A stretch of DNA of 5,026 nucleotides from Planctomycetes bacterium GWF2_50_10 (lineage in GTDB: Bacteria > Planctomycetota > Phycisphaerae > Sedimentisphaerales > GWF2-50-10), in NCBI GenBank assembly GCA_001824635.1, contig MHYB01000109.1, forward strand, positions 15,485 through 20,510, in the 5' to 3' direction. Shown here piece after piece: positions 1-5,026 of the stretch; within the stretch, counting starts at the first letter, position 1; each line of letters opens with the position of its first letter. A program made the position numbers and the translations under genes. Below the pieces are notes generated by a model that saw only the letters and a list, made by a program, of their open reading frames with translations, was not told where the DNA came from and searched no databases.

Positions 1-164
1 TAACCCTGCGCAGGTATGGAACTAAACGCAATAACCTCGGTATAAGCACTGATAGGACCGGTTTGTGGTACCTCTTGAGTACCTGCCGTGCCCGTTTTAC
101 CCCCCTGGCACCCCCCAAAAATTAATATTGACAGACCAAAAGTCAGCGCAAGTAAATTCTGCAT
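1..164 (-). CDS. Putative lipoprotein, N-terminal fragment (runs off left edge)
   Basis: The minus strand opens with an ATG at 164-162 and stays open to the window edge: 54 full codons plus two bases. Residues 1-19 read as a lipoprotein signal peptide, with a hydrophobic run (LLALTFGLSILIF) followed by GGC, so Cys19 is the likely lipidated residue. After it comes a flexible Gly/Thr/Gln-rich linker (QGGKTGTAG). An AAAGG ribosome-binding site lies at 178-174, nine bases before the ATG, and an in-frame TAA two codons upstream rules out a longer start. A good promoter-like sequence lies just behind. One oddity is that the first residues (MQN) carry no Lys or Arg, whereas most signal peptides start positively charged. 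The mature part seen is too short to assign a family or function. The gene is divergent from hydE, so a functional link is not implied. The last two bases (TA) could in principle begin a stop codon. Confidence 0.62.
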   Translation of the reverse strand, partial: MQNLLALTFGLSILIFGGCQGGKTGTAGTQEVPQTGPISAYTEVIAFSSIPAQG

Positions 165-202
165 AGATTATGACCTTTATAATATGTTCCGATAAAAGGT
201 TA

Positions 203-232
203 ATACTAAGGGATGATACGCAAAACAGTCAA
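203..232 (-). promoter_or_regulatory. Candidate sigma-70-type promoter for the minus-strand lipoprotein gene
   Basis: Reading the minus strand, TTGACT (232-227, five of six to the -35 consensus) is followed after 18 bases by TAGTAT (208-203, four of six to the -10 consensus). Transcription would start near 195, giving a leader of about 30 bases that contains the AAAGG site at 178-174. The order promoter, ribosome-binding site, ATG supports the lipoprotein gene being real. The call is by eye against the general bacterial consensus, and the host's own promoter preferences are unknown. Confidence 0.45.
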
Positions 233-520
233 GGATAATCGTAAGTTCAACTGTTTCAAGTATTTAGGCTTTATCTGGTCGTCAGTTGCACCCTGCGCAT
301 AATAACAGGAGCGATACCTAACCGCCCCCCGCGGCTCTTTACCACTCCCATTCCCCCCGAATACCAAACATTAAGTTCAGTACCGATACGCACATACTAA
401 CCACTACAAAAAATCAAACAACCAGCCAATCCCTTATATTTCTGTTCTAAATTCCTGATTTTTGTTGTTCGAGTTGACCATGTTGGAGTGTTTTTTAGGG
501 CAAAACGCCTCTTTTCAGAG

Positions 521-532
521 TATAAATAAAAT
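521..532 (+). promoter_or_regulatory. Possible -10 region for hydE (weak)
   Basis: The stretch contains two overlapping -10-like hexamers, TATAAA at 521-526 and TAAAAT at 527-532, each five of six to TATAAT. No acceptable -35 lies 16-18 bases upstream, so this is a weak call. If used, transcripts would begin around 533-539, placing the hairpin at 535-566 at the very 5' end of the hydE mRNA, with a leader of about 65-70 bases. Confidence 0.25.
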
Positions 533-534
533 CT

Positions 535-566
535 GTAGGATGGGCAAGTACTCTTGCCCATGCTGT
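535..566 (+). repeat. REP-like palindromic hairpin with GTAG head, upstream of hydE
   Basis: A perfect nine-base stem, ATGGGCAAG (540-548) with CTTGCCCAT (553-561), closes a TACT loop. After a single G/G mismatch (539/562), pairing continues with 538-563 and 537-564 and two G-U pairs (536-565, 535-566), so 535-566 folds as one imperfect hairpin. The 5' arm begins GTAG, the tetranucleotide head typical of REP palindromes mobilised by RAYT (REP-associated tyrosine) transposases; that link is by family knowledge. No T-run follows, so it is not an intrinsic terminator. Only one copy is present in this window, so its repetitive nature cannot be shown here. Alternatives are an mRNA 5' stabiliser, a translation-control hairpin or a protein-binding operator. 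The element contains the upstream TTG (554) and most of the ATG (560) codons in frame with hydE, which argues against their use as starts. Confidence 0.55.
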
Positions 567-592
567 CTCGTTTGAAATTTGGTGTGGTTTTT

Positions 593-597
593 GAGGA
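593..597 (+). promoter_or_regulatory. Ribosome-binding site that selects the hydE ATG at 602
   Basis: GAGGA at 593-597 lies four bases before the ATG at 602, slightly close but workable. The upstream in-frame starts (TTG 554, ATG 560) have no suitably spaced site and sit in a hairpin. The start at 602 also gives a protein of the usual HydE length. Confidence 0.55.
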
Positions 598-601
598 TTT
601 G

Positions 602-1651
602 ATGGTTCTAAAGCGGTTTTCACTATCAAGAGAGCACATAATAGGTTGGCTTAAAGAAGATAATGACAGTCTTTTAAAAGAGATATTCGACTGGGCCGAC
701 GAAGTACGCCGCGAAAACGTCGGCAATGACGTCCACCTCCGCGGCCTCATAGAGATATCAAACGTTTGCCGCTGCGACTGCCTTTATTGCGGCCTCCGCA
801 AAAGTAACAGCGACCTCAAGCGTTATGTCATGACCGAAGACGAAATACTTGACTGCACCGATAAAGCCCGCCAGTTCGGATACGGCACAGTAGTTTTGCA
901 AAGCGGCGAAAGTCCTGTTTTCACCGCCGAGCATATCGCATCTATTATAAGGAAGATAAAAGCCGCAACCCAGCTTGCCGTCACGCTAAGCCTCGGCGAA
1001 CGCGACGAGCAAGAATACAAATTATGGAAAGATGCCGGCGCAGACAGGTATCTTCTTCGCCACGAAACCAGCGACTTAAATTTACTCAAAATCATAAGAC
1101 CGACAAGCGTCTACGAGAACAGGCTCGAAGCGCTTAGGGTTTTAAAACGCATCGGCTTTGAGGCTGGTTCCGGCATTATGATCGGCATACCGGGCCAGAG
1201 TTACGCGACCGTAGCCGATGACATCCTGCAATTTGCCGGCCTTGACCTTGATATGATCGGCATCGGCCCATATATCCCGCACCCGAAAACGCCGCTGGCT
1301 TCAATGCAATCGCAGATCGGCAATGAACAGGTGCCCGCGACCGAACTTATGACGCTAAAGGCCGTCGCGCTTACGCGGATAATGTGCCCACAGGCAAATA
1401 TCCCCGCAACAACCGCTCTTGCCACGATCAATAAGGAATCCGGCAGAGAAGGCGCACTCCAGGGCGGAGCAAATATCGTTATGCCAAACCTCACGCCCGT
1501 AAAATACCGAAGCCTTTACGAAATATATCCTGCCAAGGCCTGCATCGACGAGGCATCGGATCAGTGCGCGATGTGCATAAAAGCGAGGATTCTCTCTATC
1601 GGCCGCACTATCGGCAAGGGACCCGGAGGGCGAACCAAGTGCCCAAGCTGA
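602..1651 (+). CDS. hydE: [FeFe]-hydrogenase maturase HydE, radical SAM enzyme
   Basis: This 349-residue protein is a cytoplasmic radical-SAM enzyme that acts with HydF and HydG to assemble the diiron H-cluster of [FeFe]-hydrogenase. The SAM-binding [4Fe-4S] motif CX3CX2C is at Cys56, Cys60 and Cys63, in the family context SNVC...CLYCGLR. Further HydE hallmarks are LQSGE (99-103), RYLLRHET (149-156), MIGIPGQ (193-199), GIGPYIPHP (220-228) and NIPATTALAT (266-275). The optional second-cluster cysteines of the C-terminal BATS-like region are kept as Cys314, Cys322 and Cys325 (CX7CX2C), the spacing I recall from Thermotoga maritima HydE. Length matches that family (about 348 residues) when the ATG at 602 is used; the same frame is open from a TTG at 554, but that extension has no family counterpart. 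The 3' end overlaps the next gene by 13 bases, implying one operon. BioB and PylB are related enzymes, but the motifs fit HydE better. No hydA, hydF or hydG is visible here. Confidence 0.93.
   Translation: MVLKRFSLSREHIIGWLKEDNDSLLKEIFDWADEVRRENVGNDVHLRGLIEISNVCRCDCLYCGLRKSNSDLKRYVMTEDEILDCTDKARQFGYGTVVLQSGESPVFTAEHIASIIRKIKAATQLAVTLSLGERDEQEYKLWKDAGADRYLLRHETSDLNLLKIIRPTSVYENRLEALRVLKRIGFEAGSGIMIGIPGQSYATVADDILQFAGLDLDMIGIGPYIPHPKTPLASMQSQIGNEQVPATELMTLKAVALTRIMCPQANIPATTALATINKESGREGALQGGANIVMPNLTPVKYRSLYEIYPAKACIDEASDQCAMCIKARILSIGRTIGKGPGGRTKCPS
1625..1630 (+). promoter_or_regulatory. Strong Shine-Dalgarno inside hydE that sets the dehydrogenase start
   Basis: GGAGGG at 1625-1630 lies eight bases before the GTG at 1639 and is the best ribosome-binding site in the window. 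It falls within the last codons of hydE, so ribosomes ending hydE at 1651 pass directly over it. It favours the GTG at 1639 over the GTG at 1564, whose 25-residue N-terminal addition has no recognisable family sequence. Confidence 0.7.
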
Positions 1652-4497
1652 CGCCCCAGGAGATAGCCGCCGCGCTTTGCCTGCAAATAAAGGGTGAAAT
1701 ACAAGCGGACGATTTTACGCGCTCCGCCTACGCAACCGATGCAAGCATATACCAGATCATGCCCGCCTGCGTAGCTTATCCTTTGAATAGTGCCGACGTC
1801 TGTGCCATTATGAAATTCGCCTCGCAAAATAATATTCCCATAGCCCCGCGCGGCGCGGCCTCAGGCCTTGCCGGCGAATGCCTAAGCACCGGCATCGTCT
1901 TGGATTTTACGCGACACATGAATAAGTTTTCCATTTCCGAAAATGGACTCAACATCACAGCCCAGCCCGGCGCGGTACTCGATGATGTTAATAACGCGCT
2001 CGCACAATTTAAACGAAAGATCGGCCCCGACCCATCAAGCTCAAACCGCGCAACCATCGGCGGCTGCGTCGCAAATAACGCGACCGGCGCCCACTGGCTC
2101 AAATATGGCTATTTCGCAAGTCATGTAAAACAAATAAAAGCGGTTCTCGCAGGCGACTCCGAGGTGACATTTGAAAACAACACCCACCCGGCAGACGGTA
2201 TTAAAAAACAGTTATACGACCTGCTTAATTCCTCACAGCAGATGATCAAAGACGCCCAGCCTGCAACAAAGCGAAGCAGGGCCGGATATCACATAGCCAA
2301 TGCAGTCCATGACGGCACGATCAACATGGCTTCTCTACTTGCCGGCTCCGAAGGCACGCTTGCTGTTTATACCGAGATTACACTCTCGACCGTGCCGCTG
2401 CCCGCCGCCAAAGCACTGATACAAGCCCAGTTTGACTCTCTCGACCACATGGCCCGCGCAATCGAGCCGATCCTTGCAACCGATGTCTGGGCATGCGAGC
2501 TTATGGATCAAAAACTTATTCAGATGACCGCCCAAGCCCACCCGCAATACAAAGATATACTTGCGTTATCAAGCCCCGCCTCGCTTCTCATCGAACAATG
2601 CGGCGATCCAGCCGAACTTGATGCGAAAATAAATGCCACTTTAAAATCACTCCACCCATTTGCTTTGCGCACGGATGTATTCAAGGATGCTCCCAGCCAG
2701 GCACTTCTATGGAAAAGCCGCAAAGATGCCGTTCCGCTGCTCTTCCGCACCAAAGGCGATAAAAAACCCATCCCGTTCATAGAAGATGTCTCAGTCGAAC
2801 CATCACGCCTTGGCGAGTACATTGAAGGCCTGGGCGTTATCGCGAAAAAATATCAACGCCCCATGTCATACTATGGCCACGCCGGCGATGGCGAGATACA
2901 CGTCAGGCCATACCTCGACCTCGGCGATTCGCAAGACTTAGAAAATTTCCGCGCAATTGCCGATGAGACTTTTGCACTAGCCCTCTCGCTTGGCGGAACA
3001 ATAAGCGGCGAGCACGCCGTTGGCATCGTTCGCGCGCCGTATATCGAGCAGCAATTCGGAAAATCCTATTACGACCTGCTGCGAAAAATTAAAACCATCT
3101 TCGACTCGGCAGGTATTATGAACCCCGGCAAGATCATCAGCGATGTACCCGGCGCGATGACCGCGAATTTGCGCGCGGCCTGCAAAGCAATTCCAGGTAA
3201 ACTCAAAACAAGCCTCAACATCGATGCCGAAAAATTCCGCCTGGAAGTAGAGCAATGTTGCGGCGACGGCCTTTGCAGGGCGATTCTGCCCGGCTCCCGC
3301 ATGTGCCCATCATTCCGCGGTGATCCCGATGAAATGAACAGCCCCCGCGCCCGCGCAAATCTGCTGCGCCATTATACCGCCGGCCTCATTTCACAGCAGC
3401 AGTTCGATTCGCCTGAGTCTAAAAAATTACTGGATTCCTGCATTAATTGTAAAATGTGCTCCGTCGAATGTCCTTCCGATGTCGATGTCAGTAATCTCAT
3501 GATCGAAGCCCGCGCCCGGCACATAGCCGCAAACGGAATATCGCGAACCTGCTGGGTACTCGCGCGCAACCGTTATTTGAGCATCCTGGCAAACACCTTC
3601 GCACCCGCCGCCAATATTCTTTTGGTATTGTACCCTGTGCGATGGACCATGGAAAAATTCACCGGCATAGACCGCCGCCGCCCAATGCCGAAATTCCAGT
3701 GGGGGCAGTTCATCCCTAAAGCCCGCAAATACCTCGCCCGCAAAACAATTATCAGCACACCAACTGATAAAGTCGCCTATTTCGTCGATACCTTCGTCAA
3801 TTTCAACGACCACGCACTCGGTTTCGCCGTCATCGATGTACTCACCCATAACAATATCGAAGTTATGATTCCCAACCAGCTTGCCGTCCCGCTCCCCGCA
3901 GGCGTCTATGGAGATATCAAAAAAGCCCGCGCCGATATCGCAAAAACCATAAAGCCTCTTGCCGACGCCGTTCGAAATGGCTGCAAGATCGTCTGCTCCG
4001 AGCCCAGCGCCGCCCTGTTCCTAAAAACCGAACTGCCGCTCTTCGATAACTCCCCCGACGCCAATCTGGTATCCGAGAACACATTCGAACTAATGTCCTA
4101 CCTTCTAAACCTCCAGCAGAATAGCAATCTAAAACCCTTCTCCGCCCAAATAAAAACGGATCTAGCCTACCACGCCCCCTGCCACCTCCTGGCCGCCAAA
4201 ACCAAACCTGCAACTCTGGCCCTATTCCAAAAATCTGGCGGTATTACAATTACAGACCTCAACTCCTCCTGCTGCGGCCTCGCCGGCACGTTCGGCATGC
4301 AGAAGAAAAACTTCGATAAATCCCTAAAAATCGCCGCCCAGCTATCAGCCGCCCTCGTAGCTTCGAACTTACCCGTAGTCACCGAATGCTCCGCCTGCAA
4401 ACTGCAGATAGAATTTATATCTTCAAAACCAGTCCACCACCCGATCCAATTATTAGCCCAGGCCTACGGCTTGATTAAATCTGTTGATAACGTATAA
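1639..4497 (+). CDS. FAD-linked 2-hydroxyacid dehydrogenase fused to Fe-S/CCG domain protein (YdiJ-like)
   Basis: A 952-residue fusion of a GlcD-like flavoprotein and a GlcF-like Fe-S protein, expected to oxidise a 2-hydroxyacid such as D-lactate, glycolate or D-2-hydroxyglutarate and relay electrons onward. The FAD-binding PCMH fold covers roughly residues 35-245, with PRGAASGLAG (70-79), GPDPSS...GGCVANNATG (129-150) and AGSEGTL (235-241). The FAD-oxidase C-terminal domain (about 250-500) has IEDVSVE (381-387), GHAGDGEIH (413-421) and SGEHAVG (456-462); His414, His421 and Glu458 match the metal-binding spacing of human D-2-hydroxyglutarate dehydrogenase, with His459 as the likely base. Fe-S cysteines follow: Cys541, Cys546, Cys556 and the classic set Cys601, 604, 607, 611. 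The second CCG half is intact (HAPCH 845-849, CCG 878-880, ECSAC 916-920). The first half has lost its cysteines (PAGVYG near 753-758, EPSA at 788-791). No signal peptide or clear membrane helix is seen, so it is probably cytoplasmic or peripheral. It starts at GTG, overlaps hydE by 13 bases and is slightly shorter than E. coli YdiJ (about 1018). The exact substrate cannot be read from sequence. Confidence 0.92.
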   Translation: MPKLTPQEIAAALCLQIKGEIQADDFTRSAYATDASIYQIMPACVAYPLNSADVCAIMKFASQNNIPIAPRGAASGLAGECLSTGIVLDFTRHMNKFSISENGLNITAQPGAVLDDVNNALAQFKRKIGPDPSSSNRATIGGCVANNATGAHWLKYGYFASHVKQIKAVLAGDSEVTFENNTHPADGIKKQLYDLLNSSQQMIKDAQPATKRSRAGYHIANAVHDGTINMASLLAGSEGTLAVYTEITLSTVPLPAAKALIQAQFDSLDHMARAIEPILATDVWACELMDQKLIQMTAQAHPQYKDILALSSPASLLIEQCGDPAELDAKINATLKSLHPFALRTDVFKDAPSQALLWKSRKDAVPLLFRTKGDKKPIPFIEDVSVEPSRLGEYIEGLGVIAKKYQRPMSYYGHAGDGEIHVRPYLDLGDSQDLENFRAIADETFALALSLGGTISGEHAVGIVRAPYIEQQFGKSYYDLLRKIKTIFDSAGIMNPGKIISDVPGAMTANLRAACKAIPGKLKTSLNIDAEKFRLEVEQCCGDGLCRAILPGSRMCPSFRGDPDEMNSPRARANLLRHYTAGLISQQQFDSPESKKLLDSCINCKMCSVECPSDVDVSNLMIEARARHIAANGISRTCWVLARNRYLSILANTFAPAANILLVLYPVRWTMEKFTGIDRRRPMPKFQWGQFIPKARKYLARKTIISTPTDKVAYFVDTFVNFNDHALGFAVIDVLTHNNIEVMIPNQLAVPLPAGVYGDIKKARADIAKTIKPLADAVRNGCKIVCSEPSAALFLKTELPLFDNSPDANLVSENTFELMSYLLNLQQNSNLKPFSAQIKTDLAYHAPCHLLAAKTKPATLALFQKSGGITITDLNSSCCGLAGTFGMQKKNFDKSLKIAAQLSAALVASNLPVVTECSACKLQIEFISSKPVHHPIQLLAQAYGLIKSVDNV

Positions 4498-4499
4498 TC

Positions 4500-4709
4500 A
4501 TGCCCATGCTTGATCATCTTAAAGAAGCCCGCAAAATCCAGGTTGAAATATACCGCAAAATGACGGCAGGCCAGAAAGTCGCCCAGAGCATGACACTCTA
4601 CTGGACGGCTTGGAAACTCAAAGCCTCAGCGATCAAGCAGGATCATCCTCAGTGGACGCAAGATCAGATCGACGCAGAGGTAAGGAAAATTTTCGCCAAA
4701 CTGAAATAA
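4500..4709 (+). CDS. Small conserved-looking hypothetical protein (69 aa)
   Basis: A 69-residue, basic, soluble and probably all-helical protein starting only two bases after the dehydrogenase stop. I see no good Shine-Dalgarno, so translation is probably by reinitiation; an ATG two codons on (4506) is an alternative start. The N-terminal half carries RKMTAGQKVAQSMTLYWTAWKLKASAIK (19-46, given here only as segments: RKMT 19-22, LYW 33-35, WKLKASAI 38-45), and the C-terminal part has HPQWTQDQID (49-58) and EVRKIFAKL (60-68). This resembles, from memory, an uncharacterised small-protein family with a pattern like R-M-T-P-E-Q-K ... LYW/AR-LK ... HPDWSEEEI ... VR-IF, common in environmental bacteria and sometimes next to nucleotidyltransferase-like genes. 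No such partner is adjacent. There are no cysteines, membrane segment or known catalytic motif. No function is assigned. Operon position suggests co-expression with the dehydrogenase, possibly as an accessory factor, which is inference. Confidence 0.75.
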   Translation: MPMLDHLKEARKIQVEIYRKMTAGQKVAQSMTLYWTAWKLKASAIKQDHPQWTQDQIDAEVRKIFAKLK

Positions 4710-4730
4710 ATCTTTGCAAACGGAGAAATT

Positions 4731-5026
4731 ATGAAAAATTCAATCATCCTTGCGGTAATAATGTTTTCTACGAGTTTTTGCGCATTAGCACAGGATCAGG
4801 GGCCTGCCGTGCTGCTTGATGTAAAGGTGTTTACAACTGAAAAACCTGCAAAGGTAAATAGCTTATTGGCCTCCATGTGCCGGACTAAGCCTTGTAACAC
4901 CGACAAGACGGCCGCGTCGCTTTACACCGTTGAAGATGCAAAAATTGCCAAGCTGCTTAATAAAGTTCCCAAAAAGAAGGCATCACTGATAAGCACCGGG
5001 CCGTTGGCCATGAAAACCGGTGAGAC
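4731..5026 (+). CDS. Sec-exported protein, N-terminal part; possible secretin-like domain (runs off right edge)
   Basis: The ATG at 4731 is preceded by GGAGA (4722-4726) at good spacing, and the frame is open to the window end: 98 full codons. Residues 1-20 form a standard type I signal peptide: Lys2, a hydrophobic core (IILAVIMF) and a cleavage site after CALA, giving a mature start at Gln21. Cys17 lies in the signal peptide and the site does not look like a lipobox. The mature region begins with a beta-strand-like VLLDVKVF (27-34), then a close cysteine pair (Cys50 and Cys55) that could form a disulfide. A short helix-like stretch (KIAKLLNKV, 71-79) is followed by KASLISTGPLAMKTGE (83-98). 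The order 'LLDVKVF ... LL ... K-A-S-L-I-S-x-P ... G-E' resembles secretin/type II-III secretion short domains, where 'sAPkltt.nGe.A' recurs. That likeness is from memory and weak. The gene is 21 bases behind the small protein, so it may share the operon. Confidence 0.78.
   Translation, partial: MKNSIILAVIMFSTSFCALAQDQGPAVLLDVKVFTTEKPAKVNSLLASMCRTKPCNTDKTAASLYTVEDAKIAKLLNKVPKKKASLISTGPLAMKTGE

Larger units (their letters stand above)
165..534. other. Intergenic region between the divergent lipoprotein gene and hydE
   Basis: About 370 bases with no gene I can support. The left part (165-240) holds the ribosome-binding site and candidate promoter of the minus-strand gene. The middle part (about 321-460) is very poor in G on the + strand, 12 G against 50 C by hand count, with runs of six C at 325-330 and 353-358. 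The right part (about 441-534) is T-rich and should contain the hydE promoter, although I find only an A/T-rich -10-like stretch there. No tRNA, known riboswitch core or clear intrinsic terminator was recognised on either strand. Short ORFs here lack convincing start signals. Confidence 0.6.

Noticed and set aside
3..299. Ten-base direct repeat accctgcgca at 3-12 and 290-299
   Set aside because: Too short, with unrelated flanks; one copy is antisense to the lipoprotein coding region. Probably chance.
213..302. Plus-strand 29-codon ORF (ATG 213)
   Set aside because: The AAGGG touches the ATG, so spacing is wrong; the ORF overlaps the candidate minus-strand promoter and the product is not recognisable.
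271..351. Minus-strand 26-codon ORF starting at 351 after a G-run
   Set aside because: The G-run is adjacent to the ATG at non-functional spacing and the Arg-rich product has no support.
474..479. TTGACC as a -35 element for hydE
   Set aside because: No -10-like hexamer lies 16-19 bases downstream; the A/T-rich stretch at 521 is about 41 bases away.
499..510. Small inverted repeat GGC-AAAAC-GCC upstream of hydE as a terminator
   Set aside because: The stem is only three to four pairs, and no gene ends just upstream on the + strand.
554..601. N-terminal extension of hydE from TTG 554 or ATG 560
   Set aside because: Both starts lie in or at the edge of the hairpin, have no spaced ribosome-binding site, and the extra residues have no HydE counterpart. 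ATG 602 gives family length.
397..750. Minus-strand open frame of 117 codons
   Set aside because: It lies largely antisense to the hydE 5' end, is Ser/Arg-rich with no recognisable domain and no good start signal; it is a shadow frame.
1564..1638. Dehydrogenase start at GTG 1564
   Set aside because: The 25 added residues (RDVHKSEDSLYRPHY...) are an out-of-frame reading of the conserved hydE C-terminus; GTG 1639 has a much better Shine-Dalgarno.
3427..3849. Minus-strand open frame of 140 codons inside the dehydrogenase gene
   Set aside because: It is antisense to conserved Fe-S coding sequence and is kept open by the C-rich codon usage of the real gene. The other minus-strand frames between 823 and 4400 were rejected for the same reason.
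555..4510. Ten-base match tgcccatgct at 555-564 and 4501-4510
   Set aside because: Both are near gene starts, but the match ends at once on both sides and the second copy has no hairpin partner. Probably chance.
4610..4819. Plus-strand 69-codon frame overlapping the small protein and the exported protein
   Set aside because: It is out of frame with two better-supported genes, has no ribosome-binding site and a low-complexity Ser/Arg-rich product.

Overview
The window is about 5 kb of bacterial chromosome. It carries a co-directional (+) gene run of hydE, a fused flavin/iron-sulfur oxidoreductase, a 69-residue conserved-looking small protein, and the start of an exported protein. A divergent, partial lipoprotein gene lies on the minus strand at the left edge. 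I see no rRNA, tRNA, CRISPR array, transposase or phage gene. HydE and a large soluble flavin/Fe-S dehydrogenase point to an anaerobic, probably fermentative bacterium that has, or had, an [FeFe]-hydrogenase. The signal peptides fit a Gram-negative-type envelope. The small protein and the secretin-like N-terminus remind me of Planctomycetes (Phycisphaerae-type) genomes, but that placement is from memory and is only an inference.

Layout. Positions 1-164 (minus) hold the N-terminus of a lipoprotein, with a plausible promoter behind it. Positions 165-534 are intergenic and include a strikingly G-poor, C-rich stretch at about 321-460. Positions 535-566 form a strong imperfect hairpin with a GTAG head, resembling a REP-type palindrome, just ahead of hydE. 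Positions 602-1651 are hydE, a radical-SAM maturase of the [FeFe]-hydrogenase H-cluster. Positions 1639-4497 encode a 952-residue FAD-linked 2-hydroxyacid dehydrogenase fused to a GlcF-like Fe-S/CCG module (YdiJ-like architecture). It overlaps hydE by 13 nt and has its own strong Shine-Dalgarno inside hydE. Positions 4500-4709 encode the small protein, starting 2 nt after the dehydrogenase stop. Positions 4731-5026 begin a Sec-exported protein that runs off the window.

How the genes may work together. The tight packing from 602 to at least 4709 indicates one transcript with translational coupling. HydE helps build the H-cluster. The flavin/Fe-S enzyme would oxidise a 2-hydroxyacid (D-lactate, glycolate or D-2-hydroxyglutarate type) and pass electrons through its Fe-S clusters. 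A shared role in disposing of reducing equivalents is attractive but unproven. No hydA, hydF or hydG lies in this window. I found no clear undescribed system. The items most worth following up are the hydE-dehydrogenase coupling, the hairpin at the hydE 5' end, the degenerate first CCG half of the dehydrogenase and the coupled 69-residue protein.
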